Shown piece by piece: positions 53,620-64,000 of a stretch of 64,000 nucleotides of DNA. The notes under the pieces were generated by a model. The model saw nothing but the letters and a program-made list of their open reading frames with translations, was not told where the DNA came from and did no database searches. A program made the position numbers and the translations under genes. Numbering within the stretch: the stretch's first letter is position 1; every line of letters starts with the position of its first letter. The DNA comes from Bacillus sp. SLBN-46 (lineage in GTDB: Bacteria > Bacillota > Bacilli > Bacillales > Cytobacillaceae): contig NZ_JAVIZM010000001.1 in assembly GCF_031453555.1 (NCBI RefSeq), positions 1,371,001 through 1,435,000 on the forward strand, given 5' to 3'.

Positions 53620-53973
53620 ATGATCGAAGCTATCCAAAAATTCCTGGTAAAAATGCAGCAGCAGGGGCATGTCTATCCTCTAATCCACCAAGCGGAGGTA
53701 CATGTAAATCTACGTTGCGAGCAGGAAGTAGTGCAGTTAGTGATAAAAAACGGTGCAGTATTTATTCTTCAAAACCCAATGGAGCAACAGAGCGCCTACG
53801 AGATTAGCGGAAGTGAAGCTGCAATGAAACAATTAATTGAAGGAACAAGCCGATTACGGGTGCTTGAACAAAAAGGGGAAATGAAAGTAAATACTTCTTT
53901 ACGAATCGCATTATTACTGGAGTCCCTTTTTTACCTAACAAAAGCACAGGAAGATTTTGCAAAAATCATTTAA
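53620..53973 (+). CDS. yusD: YusD-like SCP2-type protein
   Basis: Small cytoplasmic protein of 117 residues with an SCP2/sterol-carrier-like fold pattern (VHVNLRCEQEVVQLVIKNGAVFIL, then YEISGSEAAMKQLIEG). It matches B. subtilis YusD in size and in its place just before the met genes. The substrate is unknown. Start ATG 53620, 8 bases after GGAG. With yusE at 29376, it frames the inserted catabolic block. Confidence 0.72.
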   Translation: MIEAIQKFLVKMQQQGHVYPLIHQAEVHVNLRCEQEVVQLVIKNGAVFILQNPMEQQSAYEISGSEAAMKQLIEGTSRLRVLEQKGEMKVNTSLRIALLLESLFYLTKAQEDFAKII

Positions 53974-54055
53974 AAAGCATTGACTTCAAAAGGGACATCA
54001 TGTAATGTATTATTTAAATATTCTATCAATTAAAACAATCACATAAACATTCTTA

Positions 54056-54190
54056 TCTAGAGTGGCGGAGGGACTGGCCCTTTGAAGCCCGGCAACCGGT
54101 TTATACACGGTGCTAAATCCAGCAGAGCATAAAAAGCTCTGAAAGATAAGAAGAGAGCCCCCCTCTTCTTATGAAGCGGGGGTTTTTGTT
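54056..54190 (+). ncRNA. S-box (SAM-I) riboswitch before the sulfhydrylase gene
   Basis: Canonical SAM-I aptamer features: a P1 strand (TCTTATC near 54051), the AGTGGCGGAGGGACTGGCCC start, GAAGCCCGGCAACC in the core, and the returning GATAAGA strand near 54144. A C5/G5 terminator hairpin ending in GGGGGTTTTT (about 54156-54187) follows. When SAM is high the terminator forms and stops expression of the sulfur-amino-acid gene. A TTGACT-N17-TAATGT promoter candidate is at 53980-54008. Confidence 0.93.
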
Positions 54191-54217
54191 TATGTTGTTA
54201 AGGGAGGAAATAGGAAA

Positions 54218-55534
54218 ATGGGAGAAAATCAAAAGAAGTATCGCTTTGAAACTTTAAGTGTTCATGGAGGATTGGCTCCAGATCCAGTAACAGGAGCTCG
54301 TGCCGTTCCCATCTATCAAAACAATGCCTATCAATTCAAAAATACTGAACATGCAGCAAACCTATTTAGTTTAGCAGAACCAGGGTACATATACACCCGT
54401 ATTCATAATCCTACTACAACCGTATTTGAAGAGAGAGTAGCCCTGCTAGAAGGCGGTGTGGGAGCCCTGGCCGTTGCAAGCGGTATGGCAGCAATTACCC
54501 TCGCCATTCTTAATGTGGCTGAGGCAGGAGATGAGATTGTTGCTGCTTCCAACCTCTACGGTGGAACCTATAATTTATTCGCAGTGACCCTTCCAAAGTA
54601 CGGAATTAACGTTAAATTTGTAGACTCGGACAATCCGGAGAACTTTCGAGCAGCGATTACACCTAGAACAAAGGCAGTTTTTGCAGAAACAATCGGGAAC
54701 CCAAGCTTACGTGTGTTAGACATTGAAAAAGTGGCAGATATTGCTCATGAGGCTGGCGTCCCACTAATAATCGACAACACCTTTGCCACACCATACTTGT
54801 GCAGACCGATTGAGTACGGGGCAGACATTGTTGTGCACTCGGCAACAAAGTGGTTATTAGGTAATGGGACATCAACGGGAGGCATAATTGTTGATGGTGG
54901 AAAGTTTGACTGGAACTCTTCTAGATTCCCTGGCTTTACGACTCCGGATGCAAGCTACCATGATCTTGTCTATGCAGAAGCATTGGGCGCTGTAGCGTAT
55001 ATTGTAAAGGCACGTGTACAGTTATTGCGTGACCTCGGTCCGGCACTGAGCCCGCAAAATTCATTCCAATTTACACTAGGCCTTGAAACCCTGCATGTTC
55101 GGATGAAAGAGCATGTAGCCAATACGAAAACGATTGTGGACTATTTATTAAACCACCCAGCGGTAGAATGGGTATCCTATCCGGGGCATCCATCACATCC
55201 GGACTATGAATTAGCGAAAAAATATTTACCTAAAGGTGCGGGATCCATGGTTGTTTTTGGAATTAAAGGTGGGAAGGAAGCAGGAGCGAAGCTCATTGAT
55301 TCTCTATCCTTATGGGCACATGTGGCCAATGTTGGCGATTCAAAAAGTCTAATCATTCACCCAGCTAGTACTACCCATCAGCAATTAGATGCAGAGGGGT
55401 TGAAGGCAGCAGGTGTATCAGAAGATTTAATCCGTCTCTCTATTGGGATTGAAAATGTTGAAGACTTAATTGATGATCTCGAATCTGCGATTGAGACAGC
55501 AACGGGACTGGCATCTGTCAAAGCAAATGCCTAA
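54218..55534 (+). CDS. metY: O-acetylhomoserine sulfhydrylase (MetY-like)
   Basis: PLP enzyme of 438 residues that makes homocysteine from O-acetyl-L-homoserine and sulfide, a direct route to methionine. Cys/Met-metabolism family motifs are visible: the cofactor phosphate site near [18 protein letters not shown]-Lys in [12 protein letters not shown] (near residue 210), and the C-terminal [17 protein letters not shown]. The 438-residue length suits MetY over the shorter cystathionine gamma-synthases. The S-box directly upstream confirms SAM feedback. AGGGAGGAAA precedes the ATG. Confidence 0.88.
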   Translation: MGENQKKYRFETLSVHGGLAPDPVTGARAVPIYQNNAYQFKNTEHAANLFSLAEPGYIYTRIHNPTTTVFEERVALLEGGVGALAVASGMAAITLAILNVAEAGDEIVAASNLYGGTYNLFAVTLPKYGINVKFVDSDNPENFRAAITPRTKAVFAETIGNPSLRVLDIEKVADIAHEAGVPLIIDNTFATPYLCRPIEYGADIVVHSATKWLLGNGTSTGGIIVDGGKFDWNSSRFPGFTTPDASYHDLVYAEALGAVAYIVKARVQLLRDLGPALSPQNSFQFTLGLETLHVRMKEHVANTKTIVDYLLNHPAVEWVSYPGHPSHPDYELAKKYLPKGAGSMVVFGIKGGKEAGAKLIDSLSLWAHVANVGDSKSLIIHPASTTHQQLDAEGLKAAGVSEDLIRLSIGIENVEDLIDDLESAIETATGLASVKANA

Positions 55535-55576
55535 AATTTACCTTAACCGATAAGTAAGAATTAATAGATTTTTTTA

Positions 55577-55662
55577 TTGACACCTTTTTTTATCCATGAT
55601 ACGATAGCTTTCGTACTAAAATAACTACTTAAATTGACTAACGTGTTAATTGAATATAGAAT
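55577..55662 (+). promoter_or_regulatory. Two promoter candidates of metNPQ
   Basis: TTGACA-N17-TACGAT (55577-55605) and TTGACT-N17-TAGAAT (55634-55662). The second would start transcription right at the first base of the S-box aptamer and is the better fit. Confidence 0.6.
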
Positions 55663-55670
55663 GCTGTAAG

Positions 55671-55826
55671 CTCTTATCAAGAGAGGTGGAGGGATGTGCC
55701 CGATGAAGCCCGGCAACCGTCAATGTTACATTGAAATGGTGCCAATTCACACAAAGCGTTTGCTTTGGGAGATGGGAGAAAGGTCTATTTTACTAATGCC
55801 TTTCTGCCCGTGCAGAAAGGCTTTTT
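55671..55826 (+). ncRNA. S-box (SAM-I) riboswitch before metNPQ
   Basis: CTCTTATCAAGAGAGGTGGA opening, GATGAAGCCCGGCAACC core and the GGTGCCAATTC element, followed by GGAGATGGGAGAAAG and a strong terminator with perfect arms GCCTTTCTGC (55798-55807) and GCAGAAAGGC (55812-55821) plus T-run. Standard SAM-OFF control of methionine uptake. The remaining 115 bases to metN show no further structure. Confidence 0.94.
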
Positions 55827-55940
55827 ATTTTTCTAAAATAGAATCTTTTCCGGTAAACAGTCAAATTCTATAGGTGAATGTCAGGTTATAGTAGATTCTT
55901 TCTGAATTTTAGGTAAATAGGATAGAAGCGGGTGATTCAA

Positions 55941-56966
55941 ATGATTTCAATAAAAAACGTCCGTAAGATTTTTCCTTCCAAACAAGGCCAGCTAAAAGCG
56001 GTCGATGACGTGAATTTAGAAATTCAAGAAGGGGAAATTTTCGGAGTCATAGGATATAGTGGTGCCGGAAAAAGTACGTTAATTCGAATGCTTAATGGGT
56101 TGGAGCTACCAACCGATGGATCAGTCACAGTGGCTGGTCGTGTCATTTCAAAGATTAAGGGAAGTGAACTTCGTAAAGCACGTCAAGAAATCAGTATGAT
56201 TTTTCAACATTTCAACTTACTTTGGTCAAGAACAGTAAGTGAAAATATTGCTTTCCCACTGGAAATTGCAGGTATAAAGGGACCGGAAAGACAGAAAAGA
56301 GTCAATGAGCTCATCAAACTCGTCGGCCTTGAGGGACGTGAAAACGCCTATCCTTCACAACTGAGTGGGGGACAAAAACAGCGTGTAGGGATTGCGAGAG
56401 CTCTTGCTAATAACCCAAAGGTTTTACTTTGTGACGAAGCAACTTCAGCATTGGACCCACAGACAACCGATTCCATTTTGGATTTATTAGTCGATATTAA
56501 CAAGCGACTAGGTCTGACCATTGTGTTGATTACGCATGAAATGCATGTTATTCGAAAAATTTGCCACCGGGTTGCTGTCATGGAAAGCGGCCGTGTAGTT
56601 GAGCTAGGTTCCGTATTGGATGTGTTCCGTAATCCGCAACAGCAAATCACAAAACGATTTGTTCAGCAGGTGACAGAGCCTGAAGAAACAAAAGAAACAG
56701 CGGAACACTTGCTGGCACGGTATCATTCCGGTCAGGTCGTTCAATTGACCTTCATTGGTGAGTCAGCTGAGCAGCCGCTCATCACCAATTTAATTAGACA
56801 CCATGAGGTTACAGTAAATATCCTGCAGGGGAAAATTTCGCAAACACAAAGTGGTTCATATGGAACTCTCTTTATTCATCTTGATGGTGACGACAAAGAA
56901 GTGAACAAAGCGATAGACTTTATTCGTTCCCAGCAGGTTGGTTTGGAGGTGGTAACAAATGAATAA
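55941..56966 (+). CDS. metN: Methionine ABC transporter ATPase
   Basis: ATPase of the D/L-methionine importer, 341 residues, the B. subtilis MetN length. Walker A GYSGAGKST near residues 38-46, signature [15 protein letters not shown], Walker B VLLCDEATSALDP and switch histidine ITHEM. The C-terminal NIL domain (about 265-340) is the methionine-sensing regulatory part of this subfamily. ATG 55941 follows GGGTGA; a GTG at 55932 is an alternative. It overlaps metP by 8 bases. Confidence 0.93.
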   Translation: MISIKNVRKIFPSKQGQLKAVDDVNLEIQEGEIFGVIGYSGAGKSTLIRMLNGLELPTDGSVTVAGRVISKIKGSELRKARQEISMIFQHFNLLWSRTVSENIAFPLEIAGIKGPERQKRVNELIKLVGLEGRENAYPSQLSGGQKQRVGIARALANNPKVLLCDEATSALDPQTTDSILDLLVDINKRLGLTIVLITHEMHVIRKICHRVAVMESGRVVELGSVLDVFRNPQQQITKRFVQQVTEPEETKETAEHLLARYHSGQVVQLTFIGESAEQPLITNLIRHHEVTVNILQGKISQTQSGSYGTLFIHLDGDDKEVNKAIDFIRSQQVGLEVVTNE

Positions 56967-57633
56967 TAGTGGAAAATATTTTGAAAATGTCGATTGGCTC
57001 ATGATGTGGGATGCAACGAAAGACACCGTTTATATGACAGCTATTTCGGTTCTCGTTACCTTTATCTTAGGGACATTCTTAGGCTTACTTCTTTTCCTAA
57101 CAACGAAAGGTAATCTTTGGGAAAATAAACCGATTAATACGATTATTAGTGGAATCGTTAATATTTTTCGTTCCATTCCGTTCATCATTTTAATTGTATT
57201 ATTAATTCCGTTCACCACCTTCCTATTAGGAACGATGATCGGAGAAGATGCGGCCTTACCAGCACTAATCATTGGGGCTGCTCCCTTTTATGCTAGGATG
57301 GTGGAGATCGGTCTTCGGGAAATTAATAAAGGTGTTATTGAAGCCGCTAAATCAATGGGAGCAACAACAAGCACGATTATTTGGAAGGTGCTACTACCAG
57401 AATCCATGCCAGCGCTCATTTCAGGTATTACCGTTACAGCTATTGCTCTTGTGGGTTACACAGCAATGGCAGGAGCGATTGGTGCAGGTGGATTAGGAAA
57501 CCTTGCCTACAACTATGGTTTCCAACGAAATCAAAATGACGTCACATTTGTCGCTACCGTCATCATTTTAATTATTGTGTTTATCATTCAGTTAATTGGT
57601 GATCTCATCACTTCAAAATTAGATAAAAGATAA
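56959..57633 (+). CDS. metP: Methionine ABC transporter permease
   Basis: Membrane subunit of 224 residues with about five spans and the MetI-type EAA loop (EAAKSMGATTSTIIWKVLLPE). The YTAMAGAIGAGGLGNLAYNYG segment is typical of methionine permeases. GGAGGTGGTAAC lies within the end of metN. It is the second gene of metNPQ (S-box controlled). Confidence 0.92.
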   Translation: MNNSGKYFENVDWLMMWDATKDTVYMTAISVLVTFILGTFLGLLLFLTTKGNLWENKPINTIISGIVNIFRSIPFIILIVLLIPFTTFLLGTMIGEDAALPALIIGAAPFYARMVEIGLREINKGVIEAAKSMGATTSTIIWKVLLPESMPALISGITVTAIALVGYTAMAGAIGAGGLGNLAYNYGFQRNQNDVTFVATVIILIIVFIIQLIGDLITSKLDKR

Positions 57634-57653
57634 AAATAAAAGGAGAGTTCAAC

Positions 57654-58493
57654 ATGAAAAAATGGTTATCCGTTTTACTAGCTTTAACATTAGCCCTAGC
57701 TCTTGCAGCTTGCGGTAAATCAGAAGAAAAATCAGAGGGTACTTCAGAAAAGGGCGGCACTACTAAATTAGTAGTTGGGGCTTCAACTGTGCCACACGCT
57801 GAAATTTTAGAACAAGCAAAACCGTTATTAAAAGAAAAAGGAATCGACCTTGAAATCACAACTTTCACTGACTATGTTTTACCAAACAAAGCATTGGCTT
57901 CAAAAGAATTAGATGCAAACTACTTCCAGCACATCCCTTACTTAGAATCACAAAACAAAGAATTTAACTACGGATTTGTTAACGCTGGCGGCATTCACAT
58001 CGAGCCAATCGGTGTCTACTCTAAAAAATATAAGAAGTTAAGTGATCTTCCAAAGGGTGCTCACTTAATCATGAGTAACTCTGTAGCTGACCATGGCCGT
58101 CTACTTTCTTTACTAGAAGCACAAGGCTTAATCAAGTTAAAAGAAGGCATTGATAAAACAAAAGCAGAATTAAAAGACGTAGTAGAGAATCCAAAGAACC
58201 TAAAATTTGATGCAAACTATGAAGCCAAGCTTTTACCACAGATCTTCAATAATGGTGAAGGTGATGCAGTATTGATCAACTCTAACTACGCAATTGATGC
58301 AGGATTAAACCCGGTTAAGGATTCTATTGCAATTGAAGACAAAGAATCACCATATGTAAACGTCATTGCCGTTCGTAAAGGTGACGAGAATAAAGAGGCA
58401 ATCAAAGCTCTAGTAGAAGTCCTTCATTCAAAAGAAATCCAAGACTTCATCCTTGAAAAATACAAAGGTGCAGTTGTACCTGTTTCTGAATAA
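57654..58493 (+). CDS. metQ: Methionine-binding lipoprotein
   Basis: Extracellular NlpA-family binding protein of 279 residues. Signal peptide with lipobox LAAC (Cys20), then the NLPA domain with VPHAEILEQAKPLLKEKGIDLEI, NKALASKELDANYFQHIPYL and INSNYAIDAGLNP. AAAGGAGAG precedes the ATG, 20 bases after metP. A terminator follows. Confidence 0.93.
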   Translation: MKKWLSVLLALTLALALAACGKSEEKSEGTSEKGGTTKLVVGASTVPHAEILEQAKPLLKEKGIDLEITTFTDYVLPNKALASKELDANYFQHIPYLESQNKEFNYGFVNAGGIHIEPIGVYSKKYKKLSDLPKGAHLIMSNSVADHGRLLSLLEAQGLIKLKEGIDKTKAELKDVVENPKNLKFDANYEAKLLPQIFNNGEGDAVLINSNYAIDAGLNPVKDSIAIEDKESPYVNVIAVRKGDENKEAIKALVEVLHSKEIQDFILEKYKGAVVPVSE

Positions 58494-58525
58494 AAAACGT
58501 TCACTTTATAAATAGGAAGAAAATA

Positions 58526-58557
58526 GTAAAAGTCAGTGAGCTATTCACTGGCTTTTG
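58526..58557 (+). terminator. Terminator of metNPQ
   Basis: AAAAGTCAGTGA / TCACTGGCTTTT hairpin with T end. Confidence 0.75.
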
Positions 58558-58787
58558 CTATTTCTGAAGTCATACATGAAACGTTAGGATTGGGTAAAAA
58601 TAGAAGAGAGATTACACCCAAATTCACTTGGCAAAAGTTGAAAAAATAAGGTATGATTTTAATCGAGTGTATTTTTACATAAATGGATATAAGAATTTTT
58701 TTTCAGAAAATTCTTTAAAAAACACTTCATATTCTCAATTAGCAATTACTTAATGAAAATAGAGGTACTGTTTTTACTGTTTAGGAG

Positions 58788-58816
58788 TTGCTAATACATT
58801 TCATTTGTTATAAGAT
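58788..58816 (+). promoter_or_regulatory. Candidate promoter of the suf operon
   Basis: TTGCTA (58788-58793), 17 bases, TAAGAT (58811-58816). Just downstream, AATGAGAATA occurs twice 11 bases apart (58820-58829, 58831-58840), a possible regulator site. Elsewhere in the 405-bp gap (58494-58898) I see the metQ terminator and one AT-rich inverted repeat (58691-58715) without a T-run. Confidence 0.4.
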
Positions 58817-58898
58817 TGTAATGAGAATAAAATGAGAATAGAGTTATAGACCTAACACGGTCTGCAAGATACAACACTTTCTTTTCGGAGGTATAGAT

Positions 58899-59684
58899 AT
58901 GGCTGGATCAACTTTAACGATCAAAGATTTACATGTAGGAATTGATGGGAAAGAAATTTTAAAAGGTGTTAACCTTGAAGTAAAAGGTGGAGAAATCCAC
59001 GCAATTATGGGTCCTAACGGAACTGGTAAATCCACTTTATCATCTGCAATCATGGGCCACCCTAAATATGAAGTAACTAGTGGTAACATTACTTTAGATG
59101 GACAAAATGTACTTGAAATGGAAGTAGATGAGCGCGCTCGTGCAGGTCTATTCTTAGCAATGCAATATCCAAGTGAAATCAACGGCGTAACCAATGCCGA
59201 TTTTTTACGTTCAGCATTAAATAGCCGCCTAGGTGAAGGTAATGAAATTTCTCTAATGAAATTCATCCGTAAGATGGATAAGCAAATGGAATTCCTTGAA
59301 ATGGACCTTGATATGGCGCAACGCTACTTAAATGAAGGTTTCTCTGGTGGAGAGAAAAAGCGTAATGAAATCTTACAGTTAATGATGTTAGAACCAAAAA
59401 TCGCGATTCTGGATGAAATTGACTCAGGTCTAGATATTGACGCATTAAAAGTTGTTTCAAAAGGAATCAATGAAATGCGCGGCGAAGAATTCGGATGCCT
59501 AGTTATTACTCACTATCAACGTCTTTTAGACTATATCACTCCTGACTATGTGCACGTTATGATGCAGGGCCGTATTGTGAAATCAGGCGGACCAGAGCTA
59601 GCACAACGCTTAGAAGCAGAAGGGTATGACTGGATCAAGCAAGAGCTTGGAATTGAAGATGAAACAGTTGGGCAAGAAGCGTAA
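58899..59684 (+). CDS. sufC: Fe-S assembly ATPase SufC
   Basis: ABC-type ATPase of 261 residues that works with SufB and SufD in building Fe-S clusters in the cytoplasm. Walker A GPNGTGKST near residues 40-48, signature-like FSGGEKKRNEILQL, Walker B AILDEIDSGLD and switch histidine VITHY. TCGGAGGTATAG precedes the ATG. It is first gene of sufCDSUB, as in B. subtilis. Confidence 0.96.
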   Translation: MAGSTLTIKDLHVGIDGKEILKGVNLEVKGGEIHAIMGPNGTGKSTLSSAIMGHPKYEVTSGNITLDGQNVLEMEVDERARAGLFLAMQYPSEINGVTNADFLRSALNSRLGEGNEISLMKFIRKMDKQMEFLEMDLDMAQRYLNEGFSGGEKKRNEILQLMMLEPKIAILDEIDSGLDIDALKVVSKGINEMRGEEFGCLVITHYQRLLDYITPDYVHVMMQGRIVKSGGPELAQRLEAEGYDWIKQELGIEDETVGQEA

Positions 59685-59705
59685 GATAGTGTTAGGAGGA
59701 TTACA

Positions 59706-62672
<2,967 letters not shown>

Positions 62673-62676
62673 CAAT

Positions 62677-62712
62677 AAACGATACTGGGCAGCTACACGG
62701 CCCTTTTCGTTT
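62677..62712 (+). other. Weak hairpin between sufU and sufB
   Basis: AAACG and GGGC arms return as GCCC and CGTTT, with TTTT inside; possibly a processing site or partial terminator in the operon. Confidence 0.3.
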
Positions 62713-62733
62713 AAGAAATGGAGGAAGACGACG

Positions 62734-64000
62734 ATGGCGAAAAAAATGCCGGAAATCGGTGATTATAAATATGGTTTTGCCGATAAAGACGTTTCCATAT
62801 TCCGATCAAAACGCGGTTTAACAGATGATATAGTAAAAGAAATTTCTAAGTTGAAGAACGAACCACAATGGATGTTAGACTTCCGTTTGAAGTCGCTTGA
62901 GCATTTTTACAAAATGCCAATGCCACAATGGGGCGGCGATATGGCTTCTTTAAACTTTGATGAAATTACGTATTATGTAAAACCATCGGAGAAATCTGAG
63001 AAGTCATGGGATGAAGTACCTGAAGAAATCAAGGCTACTTTTGATAAACTAGGAATTCCTGAAGCAGAGCAAAAGTATCTAGCTGGTGTATCTGCACAGT
63101 ATGAATCTGAAGTTGTTTATCACAACATGAAGGTGGAACTTGAAGATTTAGGAATCGTCTTTAAAGATACCGATTCCGCTTTAAGAGAAAATGAAGATAT
63201 TTTCCGCGAACACTTTGGAAAAACAATTCCGCCAACAGACAACAAGTTCGCTGCACTTAACTCTGCTGTATGGTCAGGGGGCTCATTTATCTATGTACCA
63301 CCAGGTGTGAAAGTGGATACTCCTTTACAGGCTTACTTCCGCATTAACTCTGAAAACATGGGTCAATTTGAACGTACCTTAATCATTGTAGATGAAGGTG
63401 CACATGTGCATTACGTTGAGGGTTGTACTGCACCAGTCTATACAACTAACTCCCTGCACAGTGCAGTGGTTGAGATTGTTATTAAAAAAGATGCTTATTG
63501 CCGTTATACAACGATTCAAAACTGGGCTAACAACGTGTTCAACCTAGTTACGAAGCGTGCGGTTTGTGAAGCAAACGCAACAATGGAATGGATTGACGGA
63601 AATATCGGTTCTAAGTTAACAATGAAATACCCAGCCGTTATTTTAAAAGGTGAAGGTGCTCGTGGTTTGACTTTATCTATTGCGATTGCAGGTAAAGGTC
63701 AGCATCAGGATGCTGGTGCAAAAATGATTCATTTAGCACCAAACACTTCTTCAACAATCGTTTCCAAGTCCATTTCTAAGCATGGCGGTAAAGTAACCTA
63801 CCGCGGTCAGGTTCACTTCGGACGTAAGGCAGACGGTGCCCGTTCTAATATCGAATGTGATACATTAATTATGGATAACAAGTCGACATCAGATACGATT
63901 CCTTACAATGAGATATTAAACGATAACATTTCACTTGAGCACGAAGCGAAGGTTTCTAAAGTATCAGAAGAACAGCTTTTCTACTTGATGAGCCGTGGTA
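62734..64000 (+). CDS. sufB: Fe-S cluster assembly protein SufB (3' partial)
   Basis: Scaffold protein of the SufBC2D complex, on which the nascent Fe-S cluster is assembled. About 422 residues are visible of roughly 465, and the window cuts the frame at FYLMSRG. It begins [18 protein letters not shown] 62734 follows GGAGGA with 8-base spacing. SufB-specific segments are present: [48 protein letters not shown], and [30 protein letters not shown]. Last gene of sufCDSUB. No frame break was seen in the visible part. Confidence 0.95.
   Translation, partial: MAKKMPEIGDYKYGFADKDVSIFRSKRGLTDDIVKEISKLKNEPQWMLDFRLKSLEHFYKMPMPQWGGDMASLNFDEITYYVKPSEKSEKSWDEVPEEIKATFDKLGIPEAEQKYLAGVSAQYESEVVYHNMKVELEDLGIVFKDTDSALRENEDIFREHFGKTIPPTDNKFAALNSAVWSGGSFIYVPPGVKVDTPLQAYFRINSENMGQFERTLIIVDEGAHVHYVEGCTAPVYTTNSLHSAVVEIVIKKDAYCRYTTIQNWANNVFNLVTKRAVCEANATMEWIDGNIGSKLTMKYPAVILKGEGARGLTLSIAIAGKGQHQDAGAKMIHLAPNTSSTIVSKSISKHGGKVTYRGQVHFGRKADGARSNIECDTLIMDNKSTSDTIPYNEILNDNISLEHEAKVSKVSEEQLFYLMSRG

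Noticed and set aside
58691..58715. AAGAATTTT / AAAATTCTT inverted repeat before sufC as a terminator
   Set aside because: It is all A/T, is not followed by a T-run, and metQ already has a good terminator upstream.

Overview
The window comes from a low-G+C, endospore-forming Firmicute of the Bacillaceae (Bacillus / Neobacillus type). The evidence is strong AGGAGG-like ribosome sites with frequent TTG/GTG starts, two S-box (SAM) riboswitches, a sigma-W-like promoter before an NfeD-flotillin pair, spore-coat genes with a YuzL-like small protein, and a gene order that matches the Bacillus subtilis yus-met-suf segment (recalled from memory, not searched). Both ends are open: an amino-acid permease is cut at base 1 and sufB is cut at base 64000.

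Layout. 1-1357: end of an amino-acid ABC transporter. 1418-1543: a six-copy 21-bp intergenic array. 1694-3781: nfeD-like gene and floT. 3825-7420: a response regulator with a histidine kinase on each side. 7454-8212: short-chain reductase. 8336-11636: tungstate-type tupABC with a coupled HTH/ligand-domain regulator. 11891-15764: azoreductase, a second unrelated 21-bp array, uppP, a DUF4931 gene and a RodA/FtsW-family gene. 15826-20953: Fur-box-rich siderophore uptake locus (binding protein, two permeases, ATPase, FhuF-like reductase, yusU). 20995-21802: small spore genes. 22011-29696: fatty-acid oxidation (fadN-fadA-fadE) and the yusI-gcvH-yusG-yusF-yusE series.

29717-53425 is a roughly 24-kb catabolic block lying between yusE and yusD, which are near neighbours in B. 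subtilis. It holds (a) lactate permease-glcD-glcF divergent from lutR and lutABC, which fits D- plus L-lactate use; (b) a hydroxypyruvate isomerase-like gene with tartronate-semialdehyde reductase; (c) a rhodanese lipoprotein; (d) a glycolate module: GntR regulator, glcE-glcF-glcD, malate synthase G, malic enzyme, a FAH-family enzyme, an IclR regulator and a second LctP-family permease. Module (d) can be read as glycolate uptake, oxidation to glyoxylate, condensation with acetyl-CoA to malate, and malate to pyruvate. Palindromes sharing a GAAAC...GTTTC pattern precede several of its genes.

53620-64000 returns to the B. subtilis order: yusD, S-box/O-acetylhomoserine sulfhydrylase, S-box/metNPQ, and sufC-sufD-sufS-sufU-sufB.

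Four genes carry a reading-frame break that looks like a small insertion: fadA, gcvH, the first lctP and malate synthase G. Two of the four fall in G runs, so sequencing or assembly error must be excluded before calling them pseudogenes. No tRNA, rRNA, transposase, prophage or CRISPR array was seen.
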